DNA of 64,000 nucleotides from Batkoa obscura. Lineage: Eukaryota > Entomophthoromycota > Entomophthoromycetes > Entomophthorales > Batkoaceae. A program made the translations under genes and the position numbers. The stretch is from contig JASVEC010000040.1 of the NCBI GenBank assembly GCA_030770535.1, positions 124,001-188,000 on the forward strand, in the 5' to 3' direction. How positions within the stretch are numbered: the stretch's first letter is position 1; every line of letters begins with the position of its first letter. The notes beneath the pieces were generated by a model. It did no database searches and was not told where the DNA came from. It saw only the letters and a program-made list of their open reading frames with translations. Positions 21,999 through 34,469 of this stretch are shown one piece after another.

Positions 21999-22164
21999 AA
22001 TTAAAAATATAATGAATCAATTAATTGTATGGAATTTAAGCTGCAATCAGTAAGTACACATAAATTAACAATTAGATGAATATAAAAACACTTTTAAACC
22101 TTTATCACTTAATATATTCTTATTCTGTGAATAACGTTCAACTTCGATATACGAATAAAGATCA

Positions 22165-22842
22165 ATGGTTCTGAAATTAATTTCACTAACTTTCCTACTT
22201 TCCACGATCTCCGCTTTATCTATAATCCCTAATATTGGATCCATCTCCCTTCTCAATTCCTTGGAGACTTCATTACCAACTGATTTCTGTCATCATACTC
22301 TATCCCATTATAACCCAAGTCTTGTGGCTTTAATATTCAATTTAACTTCTGGAGAATGTAACTCTTGTTTTAAAGTGACTAATGATAATGGGAAATCAAT
22401 GTATGTGAGGGCTATAGGGAAAGCAGAGAGTGGTATTAAGGTGAGTGAGGAAGTGTTTGAAAAATTAGTTGATGGAAATGAATCAAAATTTCAAGTGAAA
22501 TGGGAAAAAGCAAATGATAAGAAATGTAATATGATGGATAAAATAGGGGATGGAAGGAAGTATAAAAATCGTGGAATGAGAGAGAGGGCTAAGAATGAAG
22601 TTGATAATGATGTGATTGTTGTTCATATTCAATCGAAATCATTGGTGAAGATTAAATATATGGGAATCGATGATAGTGAGAGTGCTGGTAAAGATAAGGA
22701 TGATAAGGCTATGAAATTAGGACTTCGCAATAGTAAACCAGAAGAAGGAGATAATGAAAATAATTTGATTTATCAAGAGTTACCAAAAATTAGTGGCATT
22801 AGGAATACTCGAATTGATATTAAATTCATATTTGATGAATAA
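22165..22842 (+). CDS. secreted RlpA-like double-psi beta-barrel protein
   Basis: Intronless 225-residue protein with a signal peptide (residues 1-17, cleavage after STISA). Residues about 45-120 resemble the RlpA/barwin-type double-psi beta-barrel of fungal secreted proteins: NPSLVALIF, CNSCFKVTN, GKSMYVRAIG, then SEEVFEKL and FQVKWEK. The family includes small wall-associated and expansin-like proteins. The D-x-C-x-x-C segment usual after the VRAIG strand is missing, so a standard carbohydrate-binding or lytic activity is doubtful. The last 100 residues are unusually charged (Lys, Asp, Glu, Arg) and match no family I recognise. It is likely exported to the wall or medium. Confidence 0.7.
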   Translation: MVLKLISLTFLLSTISALSIIPNIGSISLLNSLETSLPTDFCHHTLSHYNPSLVALIFNLTSGECNSCFKVTNDNGKSMYVRAIGKAESGIKVSEEVFEKLVDGNESKFQVKWEKANDKKCNMMDKIGDGRKYKNRGMRERAKNEVDNDVIVVHIQSKSLVKIKYMGIDDSESAGKDKDDKAMKLGLRNSKPEEGDNENNLIYQELPKISGIRNTRIDIKFIFDE

Positions 22843-23575
22843 ATCTTTAATTAACAATGTTATAAATGTTGAACATTTGTAATATTTAATTAATAAATAC
22901 ATTAGTGATTTATAAACTGAGCAGTTATTGTTTTTATTTAATATTTAACCTTATTTTTATTATATCATATTATAAAAATATTAATTGTATATATTATATA
23001 TACTATATTGTATTCTATTCCATATATATACTTAATGATAAATTTTATTATTATTGTTTATATTATTATAATAAACATTAGTTTTTTGATAAAATAAAAA
23101 AATAAAAAAATATTAACAATTATATGGGGATGATTTTTTTCATTTCATTACTTTTTCCACCTTTTAAGCGCTATTTGAGCGGAAAATTTATTAGTAAAAT
23201 TCTTAAACGTAAAAATACATCCCCATATTATATTTAAATGTTAAAACTATTAAATAATAAACTTGCCATAGCAATTTAATCATTATTATTAAGATAGTTT
23301 TAAGTGTACTATATTATTATTAAAATAAAAACAAAGCTCAATAGTCTTATATAAAATCAATATTCTCTCTATTTATAAATTTTGAATATTTTAGTTCAAT
23401 TTCAATTTCAATTTCTCTAAAAACACAAAAATTTAATAGTGACTTTCTTTTATTGATTTTTCAACCAATTAACAAGTCCAATTGATTCAATTGTCGAAAT
23501 TTTAAATTTTAAAATCTTAATTCAAGAAAGATTCACTCTCTCTATTATTATCAACTATTAATTCTATATATTATA
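22843..23575. other. intergenic with MITE copy 11
   Basis: Very AT-rich DNA with TA-type simple sequence and one MITE (23122-23228), then the promoter region of the NAD synthetase gene. No other feature seen. Confidence 0.5.
23122..23228 (-). mobile_element. MITE copy 11
   Basis: ATATGGGGATG start, CATCCCCATAT end, core TTTTAAGCGCTATTTGAGCG. Among the best-preserved copies. It lies about 350 bases upstream of the NAD synthetase start. Confidence 0.82.
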
Positions 23576-26558
23576 ATGGGTCATTTAGCTATTGTAGCAA
23601 CATGTTCATTAAATCAATGGAGCTTAGATTTTACTGGCAATTTAAGAAGAATTAAACAATCTATTATACAAGCTAAACAAAAAGGAGCAAAGTTAAGAAT
23701 TGGTCCAGAATTAGAAATAACGTAAGAATATTATTTATATTGATATATAGAATATAGAATATAGAATGTATTCCTATTATTAGTGGCTATGGATGTCAAG
23801 ATCATTTTTTGGAAAGCGATACTTATCTTCATGCTTGGGAATCTTTATATCAATTATTATCAGATGAATCACTTTATGACATTTTAATTGATGTAGGAAT
23901 GTAAGTATAAATTAACTAATAAGAGTAATGATTTAAATTGAATTTTATTTGACAACTTAGGCCAGTAAGACATAAAAATGTGAATTATAATTGTCGTGTA
24001 TTTTTTTATAATAGTCAAATATTATTAATTCGACCCAAACAATGGTTAGCCAATGATGGTAATTATAGAGAAATGAGATGGTTTACTCCTTGGTTACAAC
24101 CTCATTTTATTGAAGATCATTATTTACCTAGAATTATTAGAGAATTAAAAGGACAAGTAAGTAAAGAAAAGGAAATTAGTTTTTTTTTTAAATTTATTAT
24201 TTATAGGAAACAGTTCCATTTGGTGATGGTGTTATTTCTACTTTAGACACTTGTATTGGGGTGGACATGTGTGAAGAATTATTTACTCCTAATAGGTAAT
24301 TTTATTATTATTAAATAAATAAATTTTAATATAAATAATAGCCCCCATATCCACATGGGATTAGATGGTATTGAAATATTTACAAATGGTAGTGGTTCTC
24401 ATCATGAATTAAGAAAATTACATAAAAGGATTGAACTAGTTAAAGGAGCTACTACAAAGGTAATAATAATAATGATACATATATTTAATAGACTTAAAGT
24501 AGTTAATAATTTATTTAATATTTTTAGAGTGGTGGTGCTTACCTTTATGCTAATCAAAAAGGGTGTGATGGAGATCGAGTTTACTATGATGGTTGTTCAA
24601 TGATTGCATTGAATGGGGAACTATTAATTCAAGGAAGCCAATTTTCATTGGATGATGTAGTAAGTTATTTAATTCTCCTCTTTAAACAAAAAGCGTACAG
24701 CATACAACATACAACATACAACATACAACATACAACTAAATATAAATAATATCTGAGTAACTAAATTTAATTTTAATCTAGGAAGTTTTAATAGCTACCG
24801 TTGATTTAGAAGCTATTCGTACTTATCGTACAAGCTTTAAAGCAAGATCATTACAAGCAGCTAATACTAAAAAATATCCGAGAATTAAGGTCAATTTTGC
24901 ATTGTCAATTAATAAACCAATTCCCGGTTTAAAACCCAGTAAACCCCAACTACCAAGGTATCATACACCAGCAGAAGAAATTAGGTAAACAAGTTTTTAT
25001 GAGTTGATAAATATATATTAATATATTTATTATTATTATTATTATTATCAGTTTAGGGCCAGCTTGTTGGTTATGGGATTATTTGAGACGATCTAATCAA
25101 TTAGGTTATTTTTTACCATTAAGTGGAGGATTAGATTCTTGTTCAACTGCAGTTATTGTAGCATCTATGTGTGATTTAGTAATTAAAGCATGTAAAGAAA
25201 AAAGTAAGTTAATTTGTAATTTAACTGATCAGATATATTTATTTAAACTTTATTTTTTTATTATAGATGAAATTGTAATCAATGATGTCAAAAGAATTAC
25301 TGGTTGTATACCAAAAACTGGTAAAGAATTGGCAAAGTAAGTAGTTTTTTTATTATGCACTTTATTTTTTATATTAAATTTTTAATCAATCCCAATAGCC
25401 ATATTTTCCACACGGGTTATATAGGAACTGCACATTCTGGTACAGCAACTCGACAAAGAGCTGCTAAATTAGCCGAAGAAATAGGAAGGTAAGATTTTTT
25501 TATTCACTTATATCATATTATATTATATCATATCATATGATTCATCTCCCTAATAATATCAATCCAGTCTAATATATACAAATATAGTTATCATTTAGAT
25601 TTCAATATGGATAATGTAATCAGTAGTATTCTTGCACTATTCACTTTAGTGACTGGAAATACACCAAAATTTTCAGTACATGGAGGTAGTAATGCAGAAA
25701 ATTTGGCTTTACAAAACATTCAAGTAATAGTCATTATAGCCTAATACAACTATGACCATTAATTTTTTTCTATTTTAGGCACGAATGCGAATGGTATTAT
25801 CTTATTTATTTGCCCAATTATTACCATGGTGTCGAGGCAAGGTAGGCGGATTATTAGTCTTAGGTAGTGCCAATGTAGATGAGAGTTTACGTGGTTATTT
25901 TACTAAATATGATTGTTCCTCAGCTGACTTAAATCCAATTGGTTCGATTTCTAAATTGGACTTAAGAATGTTTTTAGAATATGCTCATCAAGCTTTAAAG
26001 TTGGATTCGTTACCTAGGTAAGTTTAAAAAATCAAAAAAGAAAAGTTGAATATATTTTTTTTATTAATAATTAATTTTTTCTATTTTAGCTTTTTACAAG
26101 CTCAACCTAGTGCCGAATTGATTCCAACAATAATTAAAGAAGGAGAACTTTCGTGTGGTGAACAACTTGATGAAGCTGAAATGGGTATGACTTATACCGA
26201 ACTTTCTATCTTTGGTCAATTACGAAAAATTGATAAACTTGGGCCTTACTCTATGTTTTTAAAATTAATATCAGAATGGGGAGATCAATCTAGCTTAAGT
26301 GAAATTGCAGTTAAAGTAAAACGGTTTTTCTTTTATTATGCAATTAATCGACATAAAATGACCACTTTGACACCAGCTTATCATGCGGAACAATATTCCC
26401 CGGATGATCATAGGTTTGATTTAAGGCCTTTTTTGTATAATCCGAAATTTGATACACAATTTGAGAAGATTGATAAAGTGGTTAAACAGTTTGAAGAAGA
26501 CGAGAAAGTAAAGTTAAAAAATGAGAAAGTAATAGAGAATGAGAAAAAGGAGATGTGA
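23576..26558 (+). CDS. QNS1: glutamine-dependent NAD(+) synthetase
   Basis: About 13 exons with short introns (first exons 23576-23721, 23784-23900, 23961-; last exon about 26090-26558). The N-terminal nitrilase-like glutaminase shows the catalytic Glu in GPELEIT and the Cys in [13 protein letters not shown]. The C-terminal synthetase shows the ATP pyrophosphatase loop LSGGLDS, followed by [23 protein letters not shown] and [13 protein letters not shown]. It makes NAD from nicotinic acid adenine dinucleotide using glutamine and ATP, the last step of de novo and salvage NAD synthesis. Both active sites look intact and the order matches the eukaryotic enzyme of about 700 residues. The intron near 24661-24780 carries a CATACAA tandem repeat. 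The lysine-rich tail after FDTQFEKID is lineage-specific. Confidence 0.95.
24697..24735. repeat. heptanucleotide repeat in a QNS1 intron
   Basis: About five tandem copies of CATACAA inside the intron between the exons ending LDDV and beginning EVLIATVD. Confidence 0.8.
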
Positions 26559-27146
26559 AATTAGATTAAATGATTTTTTTAAAATAAAAATTTAAGACAA
26601 ATTATTAAACTGAGATCCTATTACTTATTTTTTAAAATTCAATGAGAATGTACATTAATATTCTGAATTATCACTCAATAATATATAATTTATTTAAAAT
26701 AGTATAATATATAAACTTTAAATATTATTACATTTATTCGAAAAATTAGTCAATTTCTATAGCTATAATTTAATAGCATTTAGAGAATTTTGTGAAAATT
26801 CTCTAGGAACTTTTACTAAATTGGGCAATTTTAAAATGGAACAATGTTCAGTTATTGATACTTTGAATAGAATACAATACAAATTGCTTTTGTTGATAAA
26901 TTTTTATTAAATTATATAATTATATAATAACATAATTTCTTTAAATACATATATATACTTATATTATATATATAAAATCGAATAATATAAAATATGTAAT
27001 AAGAAATTTTGATTTTCTAATTAGTAATTTAAGTTTACCAAGTTTATTTAAGCCAATTAAAATTATTCTAATAAAAATGAAGTCATTCAAGAGAAAAAAT
27101 AATTGACTAAGGTTCCAAATATTTTTTTAAAGTTTATAATTGAAAA
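26559..27146. other. intergenic, QNS1 to BAR-SH3
   Basis: AT-rich spacer serving as terminator of one gene and promoter of the next. TATATATA-rich stretch near 26945-26975. No gene or repeat of the window recognised. Confidence 0.5.
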
Positions 27147-27953
27147 ATGAGTTGGTAAACTAACTATTTGTATTAAATAATAACAAGTAATAGCAGTAAT
27201 AATATAAATTGCAATAGGAAAGGATTTAAAAAAGCAGTCGATAGATTACCTCATAATTTAAAATCCAAAGTTGGGTTATCAAAAGGTAATATTGATATCT
27301 AACATTGAAAATTTATAATTTTAATTAAATTCATTCGGTTTTATTTATTTATTTATTTATTTATTTTTATTTTATTTTTAGGTGGTATTTCTCAAGATGA
27401 AGATTTTGAGCTATATGACAGTCGATTACGTGGTATGGAAGAAGATTTTGATTTATTTTTAGGTCAATTAAATCAATACCGTAGTTGTGCTAATGGTAAA
27501 TTAATTTATATTGATACTGTTGACACAAAAATTAATTAAACTGTGTTTTTATATAGCATTTTTAAATCATCAATATGAAATCTCAGTATTACTTTCATCA
27601 TTATATGAAACTATTGGTGATAATGATAAAGCTAATATTCAGTCTGAGTTTAAAAGAGCTATTTTATTATATTTAGAAACTTCAACAAGTATTAAAGTTA
27701 CTGTTTCAGATTTATTAGTAAGTTGATAAAAATAATATAATATTTTTATTAATCTGTTTTTTATTAGTATCAATTAGATGATAGAGTAATTAAACCAACT
27801 ACTGAAGTTGTATCAAATTTGAGAAGTATTCGTAAATTGATTTTAAAGAGAGCTCATAAATTAGTTGATTTAAACCGACATAGTGAAGTAGTTACTAAAT
27901 TAAATAGTAAAGTCAATAGAGATGTTTCAGATGAAAAGAAATTATATAAGGTA

Positions 27954-27988
<35 letters not shown>

Positions 27989-28862
27989 CATTATAATTAT
28001 GATTATGTTAATAAACTAATCTTGTTTTAATAGTATGAACAATTAACACAAATAGCAGATCAAGAATATAGTCAAATTAATGAGATATTATTAAATGATT
28101 TACCTAAATTGTTTGATTTAAAAAATGAATTTTTATATCCAATATTTATAATAAGTTTTCAAATACAACATCAAGTTAGTAGTATTTATTTTGAATCTAT
28201 GAGTCAATTAAATAAATTAAATCAATTAGATTGGAACACAAGTCCAATACAAGGCTTTGAACTAAAAAAACAAAATTATGAGCATTTATTTACTAAAATT
28301 GATTTCTTGTCTAATTCTATTGGTCGTAAAGCAAGTTCTAATTTTATGGATCGATTAAAAGCAAAATCCGAAGAATCAAATAGTAGATTATCAATTAATA
28401 ATGAAAAAGATAACAATTTAAGTGGTCATCGTAACCGATTTGGGTCTATCTCTACAACAACTTCTAGTAATAATAATAGCAATAATAGTTTATTAGTACC
28501 AAAATCATTATCTCATCAACGATCTGTATCTAATCCAATTAATTTACAACCCCCACCAGCTTATAATTTAAGTGCACCAACTTCACCTATATTAAGAAAA
28601 GCACCACCACCACCTGCACCTAAATTACCTAAAGCTAGAGCACTTTATGATTATAAAGCTCAAGAAGTGGGTGATTTGGAATTTATGGAAGGAGATATTA
28701 TTGATGTTATCAAAAAAACTAATAGTAACGAAGATTGGTGGACAGGTAAATTAAAAAGTAAAATTGGGATATTTCCAGGTAATAAAGAAATAGATTTTTA
28801 TTATTACAGGATAAATATTGATTATATTGTATTCTTTAGCTAATTATGTTGAATTGATTTAA
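27147..28862 (+). CDS. RVS167: amphiphysin-type BAR-SH3 protein (Rvs167/Hob1 family)
   Basis: The first exon codes only eight bases (27147-27154), spliced to 27218 to give the family start MSWKGFKKAVDRLPHNL. Later exons give a BAR domain (to about residue 250; YDSRLRGMEEDFDLFLGQL, LNHQYEISVLLSSLYE, FQIQHQVSSIYFESM), a Ser/Asn-rich linker with a proline tract (APPPPAPKLPK), and a C-terminal SH3 (ARALYDYKAQ, GDIIDVI, WWTGKL). A last intron of about 60 nt restores the normal SH3 end FPANYVELI and the stop at 28860-28862. The family curves membrane and links it to actin at endocytic sites. An (AAT)n tract lies in the intron near 27955-27987. Confidence 0.93.
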
Positions 28863-30012
28863 GAACAATGGGAAGAAGATAAGTTTGAGAAAGATTTTAA
28901 TTGAGTTAGAAATATGAAAGTAAAAGATATTATGTTAAATTATTATAAGAAAATTTTGAATTTTATTTTTATTATTAATTTTTAGATTGAATCTTAATTT
29001 ACAGTATAATTTTTAATAAAATTCTTTTTGTTTTAAGAAATCAAATTTCAGAATTTCAGAATTTCAGTTCAATTGGAAATCTTTAAATTTATTAAAATTA
29101 AATTCTTTGCCCAAAAAATTAATAATTTTATGTGCATACACTTGAGTTGCATTTTATTCACTTTATTTTATTCATTAATTTATGTGGTAAATTTTATTAT
29201 TCTTTTTTTATATTTCAACTTGATAAGTGGTGAGGTTTAAAAATAAAAAGCATAATAAAAATATTAAATTATTTCATTAAACATTTCAACTTATAAGCGG
29301 TGATGCTCAAAAAAAAAGTCCAAAAATAATGAATTTAGTAAAAAGAGATTAAAAGTTAGCGGTATTTTATTAATAAAGAAAAGTAATAATTTTATTATTA
29401 TTAAACATTTGAGCCATTATTTTCAAGCTTAATTTCTTTTAAAATTGAACTAAATTCAAACATTAAAGTTATCTTTATCACCTTTATTGAAATTAATAAG
29501 AAAAAAGAAAATGTAATAATTCTCCTTTTTTTGATAGTTTTAGCGAATATAAAGAAGTTACAAATAAAATATTTAATAATTCCTTTTTCTCTTTTTATAA
29601 AGTAAAATGAAATCAGTATTTAGACTTTAAATTATTTTAATCTCATCTTAGTAATTTCAACTATTAAAAATAACTAAAGTTTTTATTAAAAAATGAATAA
29701 ATTTTATTTGCATTTATAATTATCAAAAGATTTATTAAAAGATTTAAAAAATATCTCAATAATTAAACTCTATTACTATTATTATTCAACTAAAAAAAAT
29801 AGTTAACTTAGTTAAGTTAATTCAACAAATAGTAACAGTATATTAATAGTAATACTTAACTGAATTGTATATTTAAAATCAAAATTTATTTTTTTCAAAA
29901 AACTTGTTTATTAATTAATTGGCAGTTAATAGAATTAAGATAACAATTTTTAAATTTTTTAAATAAAAATAAAATTTAGAAAAAACAATTCCTAAACTAT
30001 ACTTAGTTAAAT

Positions 30013-30048
30013 GTAATATGATATATGATATATGATATATGATATATG
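30013..30048. repeat. heptanucleotide repeat (ATATGAT)n
   Basis: About four tandem copies in intergenic DNA. Confidence 0.75.
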
Positions 30049-31229
30049 TATTATTAGTATTAAAATAGAATTTAATAGGTAAAAAAATGAAAAATCATTA
30101 TTAAAAAAGATTCTATTTATTATTGTTTCGAATAAAGCCTAAATACAGAATAATAATTAATATCTTGGCAAAAATGAAAGTAATTAATTAAGATACTTAT
30201 TATTAGGTATTTGGTTTATTTAATATAATTTACCAAATGATATGAATATCACTGTAATTATTTGATAGCATATAATCAAAATCGATTAACTTTAAAACTT
30301 AATAATTTCTTTAAACATTCAAACTACTTGAATGTCATAAATAAATGTTAAATAAAATCATTAAAATGTTCTATTAAATAATACTTTAATTTTCCATCAC
30401 TAATTAAAGCTAATAAAATCTAAGGAAATTTAATTGTAAAAAATCAACAAGTAAAGAGAGATGACATCACTTAATTCAAAAAAACTCAAACAAATTGCCA
30501 ATTAAAATTAAGGGTCATTGTTATCACTATTTTATCTTGATTGTTTAAAAGAGTCTTCTAATCTATTTTGTTTTAATTTAATTTAATTTAATTTAATAAC
30601 AAAGTAAAATAGAAAGTATAGAATATAAAATAAACTTCAACATGAGGCTAATAATAGCAGTTAAAACAATTTTTTTAATTAAACTAACTTTTATTTTTAT
30701 TTTGGCTAATTGGACAATTAATATTGTGCTTAAAGTAGGGGAACTTGTATAAAAATATTCAAGTTAATTTGTTCCAATTATATTTGATTCGATTCTTTTT
30801 ATTGGTCTATTTTTATTTTACCATCTGAAGTGCTTACTTTTTTAAGCCTAAAATAAAAAAGCGTGTTATTTTAATATAAAAAATTACTATTTTTTTAAGA
30901 AATTGAATCTGGAAGTAGTTAACTAATAGTAACTGTTGATTGGATAATAAAATAAATATAGAAAGACCCAATCTTTTTTTCCCAATTTTACATAAAAGAA
31001 AATTCAAACCACTCAATTAATTTGTAGTACCCCACGATTAAACAACATAAAATTTAATTATTTAGATTTAGGAATATTTTATAAAATAAAAAATTAATGA
31101 CATTACTTTTATCTTTTTATCTTTTTTTATTTAATTTTTTTAATTTTCTTTTATAAAAAATTATCATTTCATTTAGTTTAATTTATTCAATACTTCCTTA
31201 ATTCATATTCTATATATACATACCTCTAT

Positions 31230-31360
31230 TGATATAGCTATTTACAACTTACAACATATAATATATACTATATAACATAGAATATATAATATATAACATA
31301 TAGTATATAACTTATAGCTTACAACTTACAACTTATAACTTACAACTTACAACTTACAAT
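31230..31360. repeat. degenerate tandem repeat upstream of BEM1
   Basis: Alternating ACATATA, TATATAAC and ACTTACAA units run up to 15 bases before the BEM1 start codon, so the repeat forms most of the 5' leader or core promoter. Confidence 0.7.
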
Positions 31361-31374
31361 TAAAATAAGTGATT

Positions 31375-31908
31375 ATGATGTTATCTAATGATCATGGTAA
31401 AACAACCCCTACTAATTTTACAATTACTACAAGTAATACTAGTAATTTTAAAAGTTATTCAGTAGTAAGAGCAATTCAATCTCATCAAGCTCGAAGCAAT
31501 CAAGAATTTACTTTTGAATTAGAAGATTGTTTTTATATGCAAAAAATGAGCAATAATAAAGATTATTTGCAAGTAATCCATCCCAAAACTAAACAAATAG
31601 GATTAGTGCCAACATCGAAATTTGAAATGATTAAAAGTACCACTCCAAGTAAATCTAGTTTAAGAAATCAATATAAACCTAGTAAGACTATCCTGGCTTA
31701 TGTATTAATTAATTGTCATAAATTTAAAGCAGATGATTTAGAGGCATGTAGAGGGGATCCAATATTGATATTAGAAGATGTTGATGAACATTATTATTTA
31801 GCTAAATTAATTGGGAAATTAGGTTTACCTGGTAAAATATTAAAAGAAAATGTGGAAATTAAAGAAGAATTATTACCATCAACTCCAACTTTAACTTCAA
31901 GTTTTGAA

Positions 31909-31975
<67 letters not shown>

Positions 31976-32883
31976 TAGCTGTTAATTTAAAAAAAAATAA
32001 TAGTACAGGTTCAACTCAACAAAGAAATGTAATTAATGAAAGAAATAAACCTAGTTTATCTCGTCGTTCAGAGTCTACACCAAATGCTCAAATTATTTCT
32101 ACTATTGATGGACTTTCCGATCAATTATCTAACTGGGGTATTTTAAGTAATGATCTTAATAATCAATATAATTCAGATGAACATCACATACTCGATTTCA
32201 ATAAAAATATAATTCCAATTGCATCCATTCTTGTAAATCAAGTTATTAACAAGAATATAATTGAATTGTTAATATTATATAGTGATTCTAGTAATCAAAT
32301 AGTTCATTGTAAATCGGAACAATTACAACAGATGCATTTAAAATTATTAGAACAATTTCCCAAGGAAGCTGGCTTAACTGGGGAAGAAAGAAAACTTCCA
32401 TATATTCCTACATTGGAAGAAGGACAAGCTATTAATCAACAATTTATTTCTGAACTAAAATTATATTTTATTCATTTATTAAATGTATCTAGTTATATAT
32501 TAAAAAGTGATTGTTTAATTGATTTTTTTCAACAAAATCAAATTAAAATGGACAAAGGAATGAAGGAATTGAATTTAGAAGATACAACAGTAAAGAGTAA
32601 AAATAAATTAGTGACTAGTGAATGTACTCAGCGATTGAATAATTACGGTCAAATTAAAATTAAATTACAAAGTAATAACGATATGATGGCTTTTTGGTTG
32701 AAAGGGGAAGAATTAACTTTAGATATTTTATTCAATAAAATCAAAGAAAGACTTGGTTGTTTACCAAAGTCTATCTGCTACGTTAATCCTGAAAATGGTA
32801 AGAAGTCTCCTTTAGATTCATTTGAAAACTTAAAAATAGCCGTAGAACTTAATCCATCCAAATTATTTTTGGTAGCTCAATAA
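31375..32883 (+). CDS. BEM1: Bem1/Scd2-type polarity scaffold
   Basis: Single exon of about 502 residues. Domain order is SH3 (about 25-85, YSVVRAIQSHQ), SH3 (about 105-165, ILAYVLINC), a long Asn run (about 22 residues, coded by AAT repeats near 31911-31970), a diverged PX domain (about 270-385, with QFPKEAGLTGEERKLPYIP), and a C-terminal PB1 domain (about 430-500, IKIKLQSNNDMMAFWL, LDSFENLKIAVE). That is the Bem1/Scd2 architecture, which links Cdc42, its exchange factor Cdc24 (through PB1) and a PAK kinase at growth sites. The start is taken at the ATG at 31375. A frame extending to 31369 would need a GTG start, which is unlikely in a eukaryote; a second ATG follows at 31378. Confidence 0.92.
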
Positions 32884-33116
32884 ATAAGTTAACGGTAACT
32901 TTGAGTTCAATTGTATATTTCATTCCCATTTTTTATTTTAAAAATCATTTAATAGTCCTTTGACCTTATCTCTACCTCTTAATTTTCATTTAAATAAATC
33001 AATCTTTTATTATTACTTGAATTTTTTAAGGGATTAATAATTTTTTATGGTGCTATTCAGAATAATATTGAAGAATAATCAATCTATTATTATTATTATT
33101 TTAAATGATTAAATTA

Positions 33117-33145
33117 ATTTAACTTAACTTAACTTAACTTAACTT
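33117..33145. repeat. pentanucleotide repeat (TTAAC)n
   Basis: About five tandem copies in intergenic DNA. Confidence 0.8.
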
Positions 33146-33851
33146 GAACTATATTAAATAATCAATAATAAAATAAGTATTAAAATTACTAGCATTAACT
33201 AGTTAACTGATAGTGAGAATAATTGTCCTTTTATTAGAAGTATTTTTCCCCTTGAAAATTCACATTGAGAAGATAATTGCATTAGTCTTGAATTTCAAAA
33301 CTATTTTTGAGTTTTTTTACTAATCTAAATTAAGTAAAAATTCTTTTGAAATCTTCAGCAGCACAAAAAATAATCGAAAGAAGTATGATCGAAAACAAAA
33401 AACAGTTTCCACATTGTATTGTCCTATCTCTAATTTTATTAGTTTCCACTTGAGTTTGAGTTATTAAAGAATAAGTAGCATAATGAGGTGAAAGTATAAA
33501 GTTGATAATAATAATCAACATTTAATATTTAGCTAAATAATTTAGAAAATGGGTAATTTAAGTTATGTCACATAAGCGGAAAATGGAATGAAAAAAGGAG
33601 TAAGAGTTATATTGAATTAGTAAAAAATAATATACAAAAATTTTATAATTCAAAGTAGAATAGGATAATATTAAGGTTAATCAGATTATTTATTGAACAT
33701 AATGAGCTATCGTTGATAAACGATTAAATATTAAAAAGATAACTTTTATTTAAAAATAAAAGGGAATTATTATAGGCTAAATGTCCTATAAAGTGGTTAA
33801 ATTGAATTAAATCAAGCGGAAGCTAAGATAAAAAGGAGATAATGATTTTAT

Positions 33852-33905
33852 GTAAATATAAATATAAATATAAATATATAAATATAAATATAAATATAAA
33901 TATAT
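33852..33905. repeat. hexanucleotide repeat (AAATAT)n
   Basis: Nine or so units ending in a TATATATA run, just left of MITE copy 12. Confidence 0.8.
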
Positions 33906-33911
33906 ATATAA

Positions 33912-34017
33912 TATAATAGAGGGTATATTTCCTTGGTTGAGAATTTTGTTAAGAATTTTTCCACTCAAATAGTGTTTAAAAAATGGAAAAGCTAACAAAA
34001 CAAAGGAAACGTTCTTA
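33912..34017 (+). mobile_element. MITE copy 12
   Basis: Diverged ends (ATAATAGAGGGTATATTT ... GTTCTTAT) but a clear core, TTTTTCCACTCAAATAGTGTT and AAATGGAAAAGC. Confidence 0.72.
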
Positions 34018-34362
34018 TTAAATTTTTATAATTCAAAAGACAATAAGGTAAATTAAACTAAGTTATTAGCATTTATTGGGGCCTAAAAAATAGATCGAAA
34101 AGAATTTGAGGGACCAAATTAATTATAAAATCTTTTGATATGCTTTTTTTATGAAAAAGTTCGATTCTATATCAGAAAAATCGTCACTATTATAATTATA
34201 ACAATTGTTTTTTAGTCCTAAAAAATAGACATACGAAACAAGAAATAAGAAACAAGAGGTATATTTTTTATTTTATATATCAAAAACAAGCAAGGAATAG
34301 AAGTTCAAAATCACATCTTCACATCCTTTTCCTAGATCTAATCTTAACTTGTTTAAAAATTA

Positions 34363-34469
34363 ATATGGGGATGTATTTTTGTGTTTAAGAGCTTTACTAA
34401 TAACTTTTCCACTCAATTAGCACTTAAAGGATGGAAAAAGTAATAAAGCCAAAAAAAACATCTCCATAT
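34363..34469 (+). mobile_element. MITE copy 13
   Basis: ATATGGGGATG start, CATCTCCATAT end, core CCACTCAATTAGCACTTAAA. Well preserved and the rightmost copy in the window. Confidence 0.8.

Larger units (their letters stand above)
19336..22164. other. repeat nest between OSBP and RlpA-like genes
   Basis: 2.8 kb holding five MITE copies (19888, 20406, 20514/20985, 21350 and 21893), one LTR-like element inserted in a MITE (20521-20984) and no host gene. The AT repeats near 19385 are simple. Confidence 0.6.
28863..31374. other. 2.5-kb intergenic region, no gene recognised
   Basis: Extremely AT-rich spacer between the BAR-SH3 and Bem1 genes. It holds simple repeats (ATATGAT-type near 30013-30048 and ACTTACA/ACTTATA-type near 31230-31360) and short open frames only. 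A 60-codon minus-strand frame near 30834-31016 has no domain. No MITE lies here. The long upstream region suits a regulated promoter for BEM1 (inference). Confidence 0.5.

Noticed and set aside
24697-24735. Regular repeats that might suggest a CRISPR-like array
   Set aside because: Seven-base units without spacers inside an intron, so a simple tandem repeat.
31369-31374. Two-codon upstream extension of BEM1 starting at GTG
   Set aside because: Non-ATG start in a eukaryotic gene; two ATGs follow at once.
33807-33998. 63-codon minus-strand frame with Tyr/Ile/Leu runs
   Set aside because: Formed by the AAATAT repeat and MITE copy 12.
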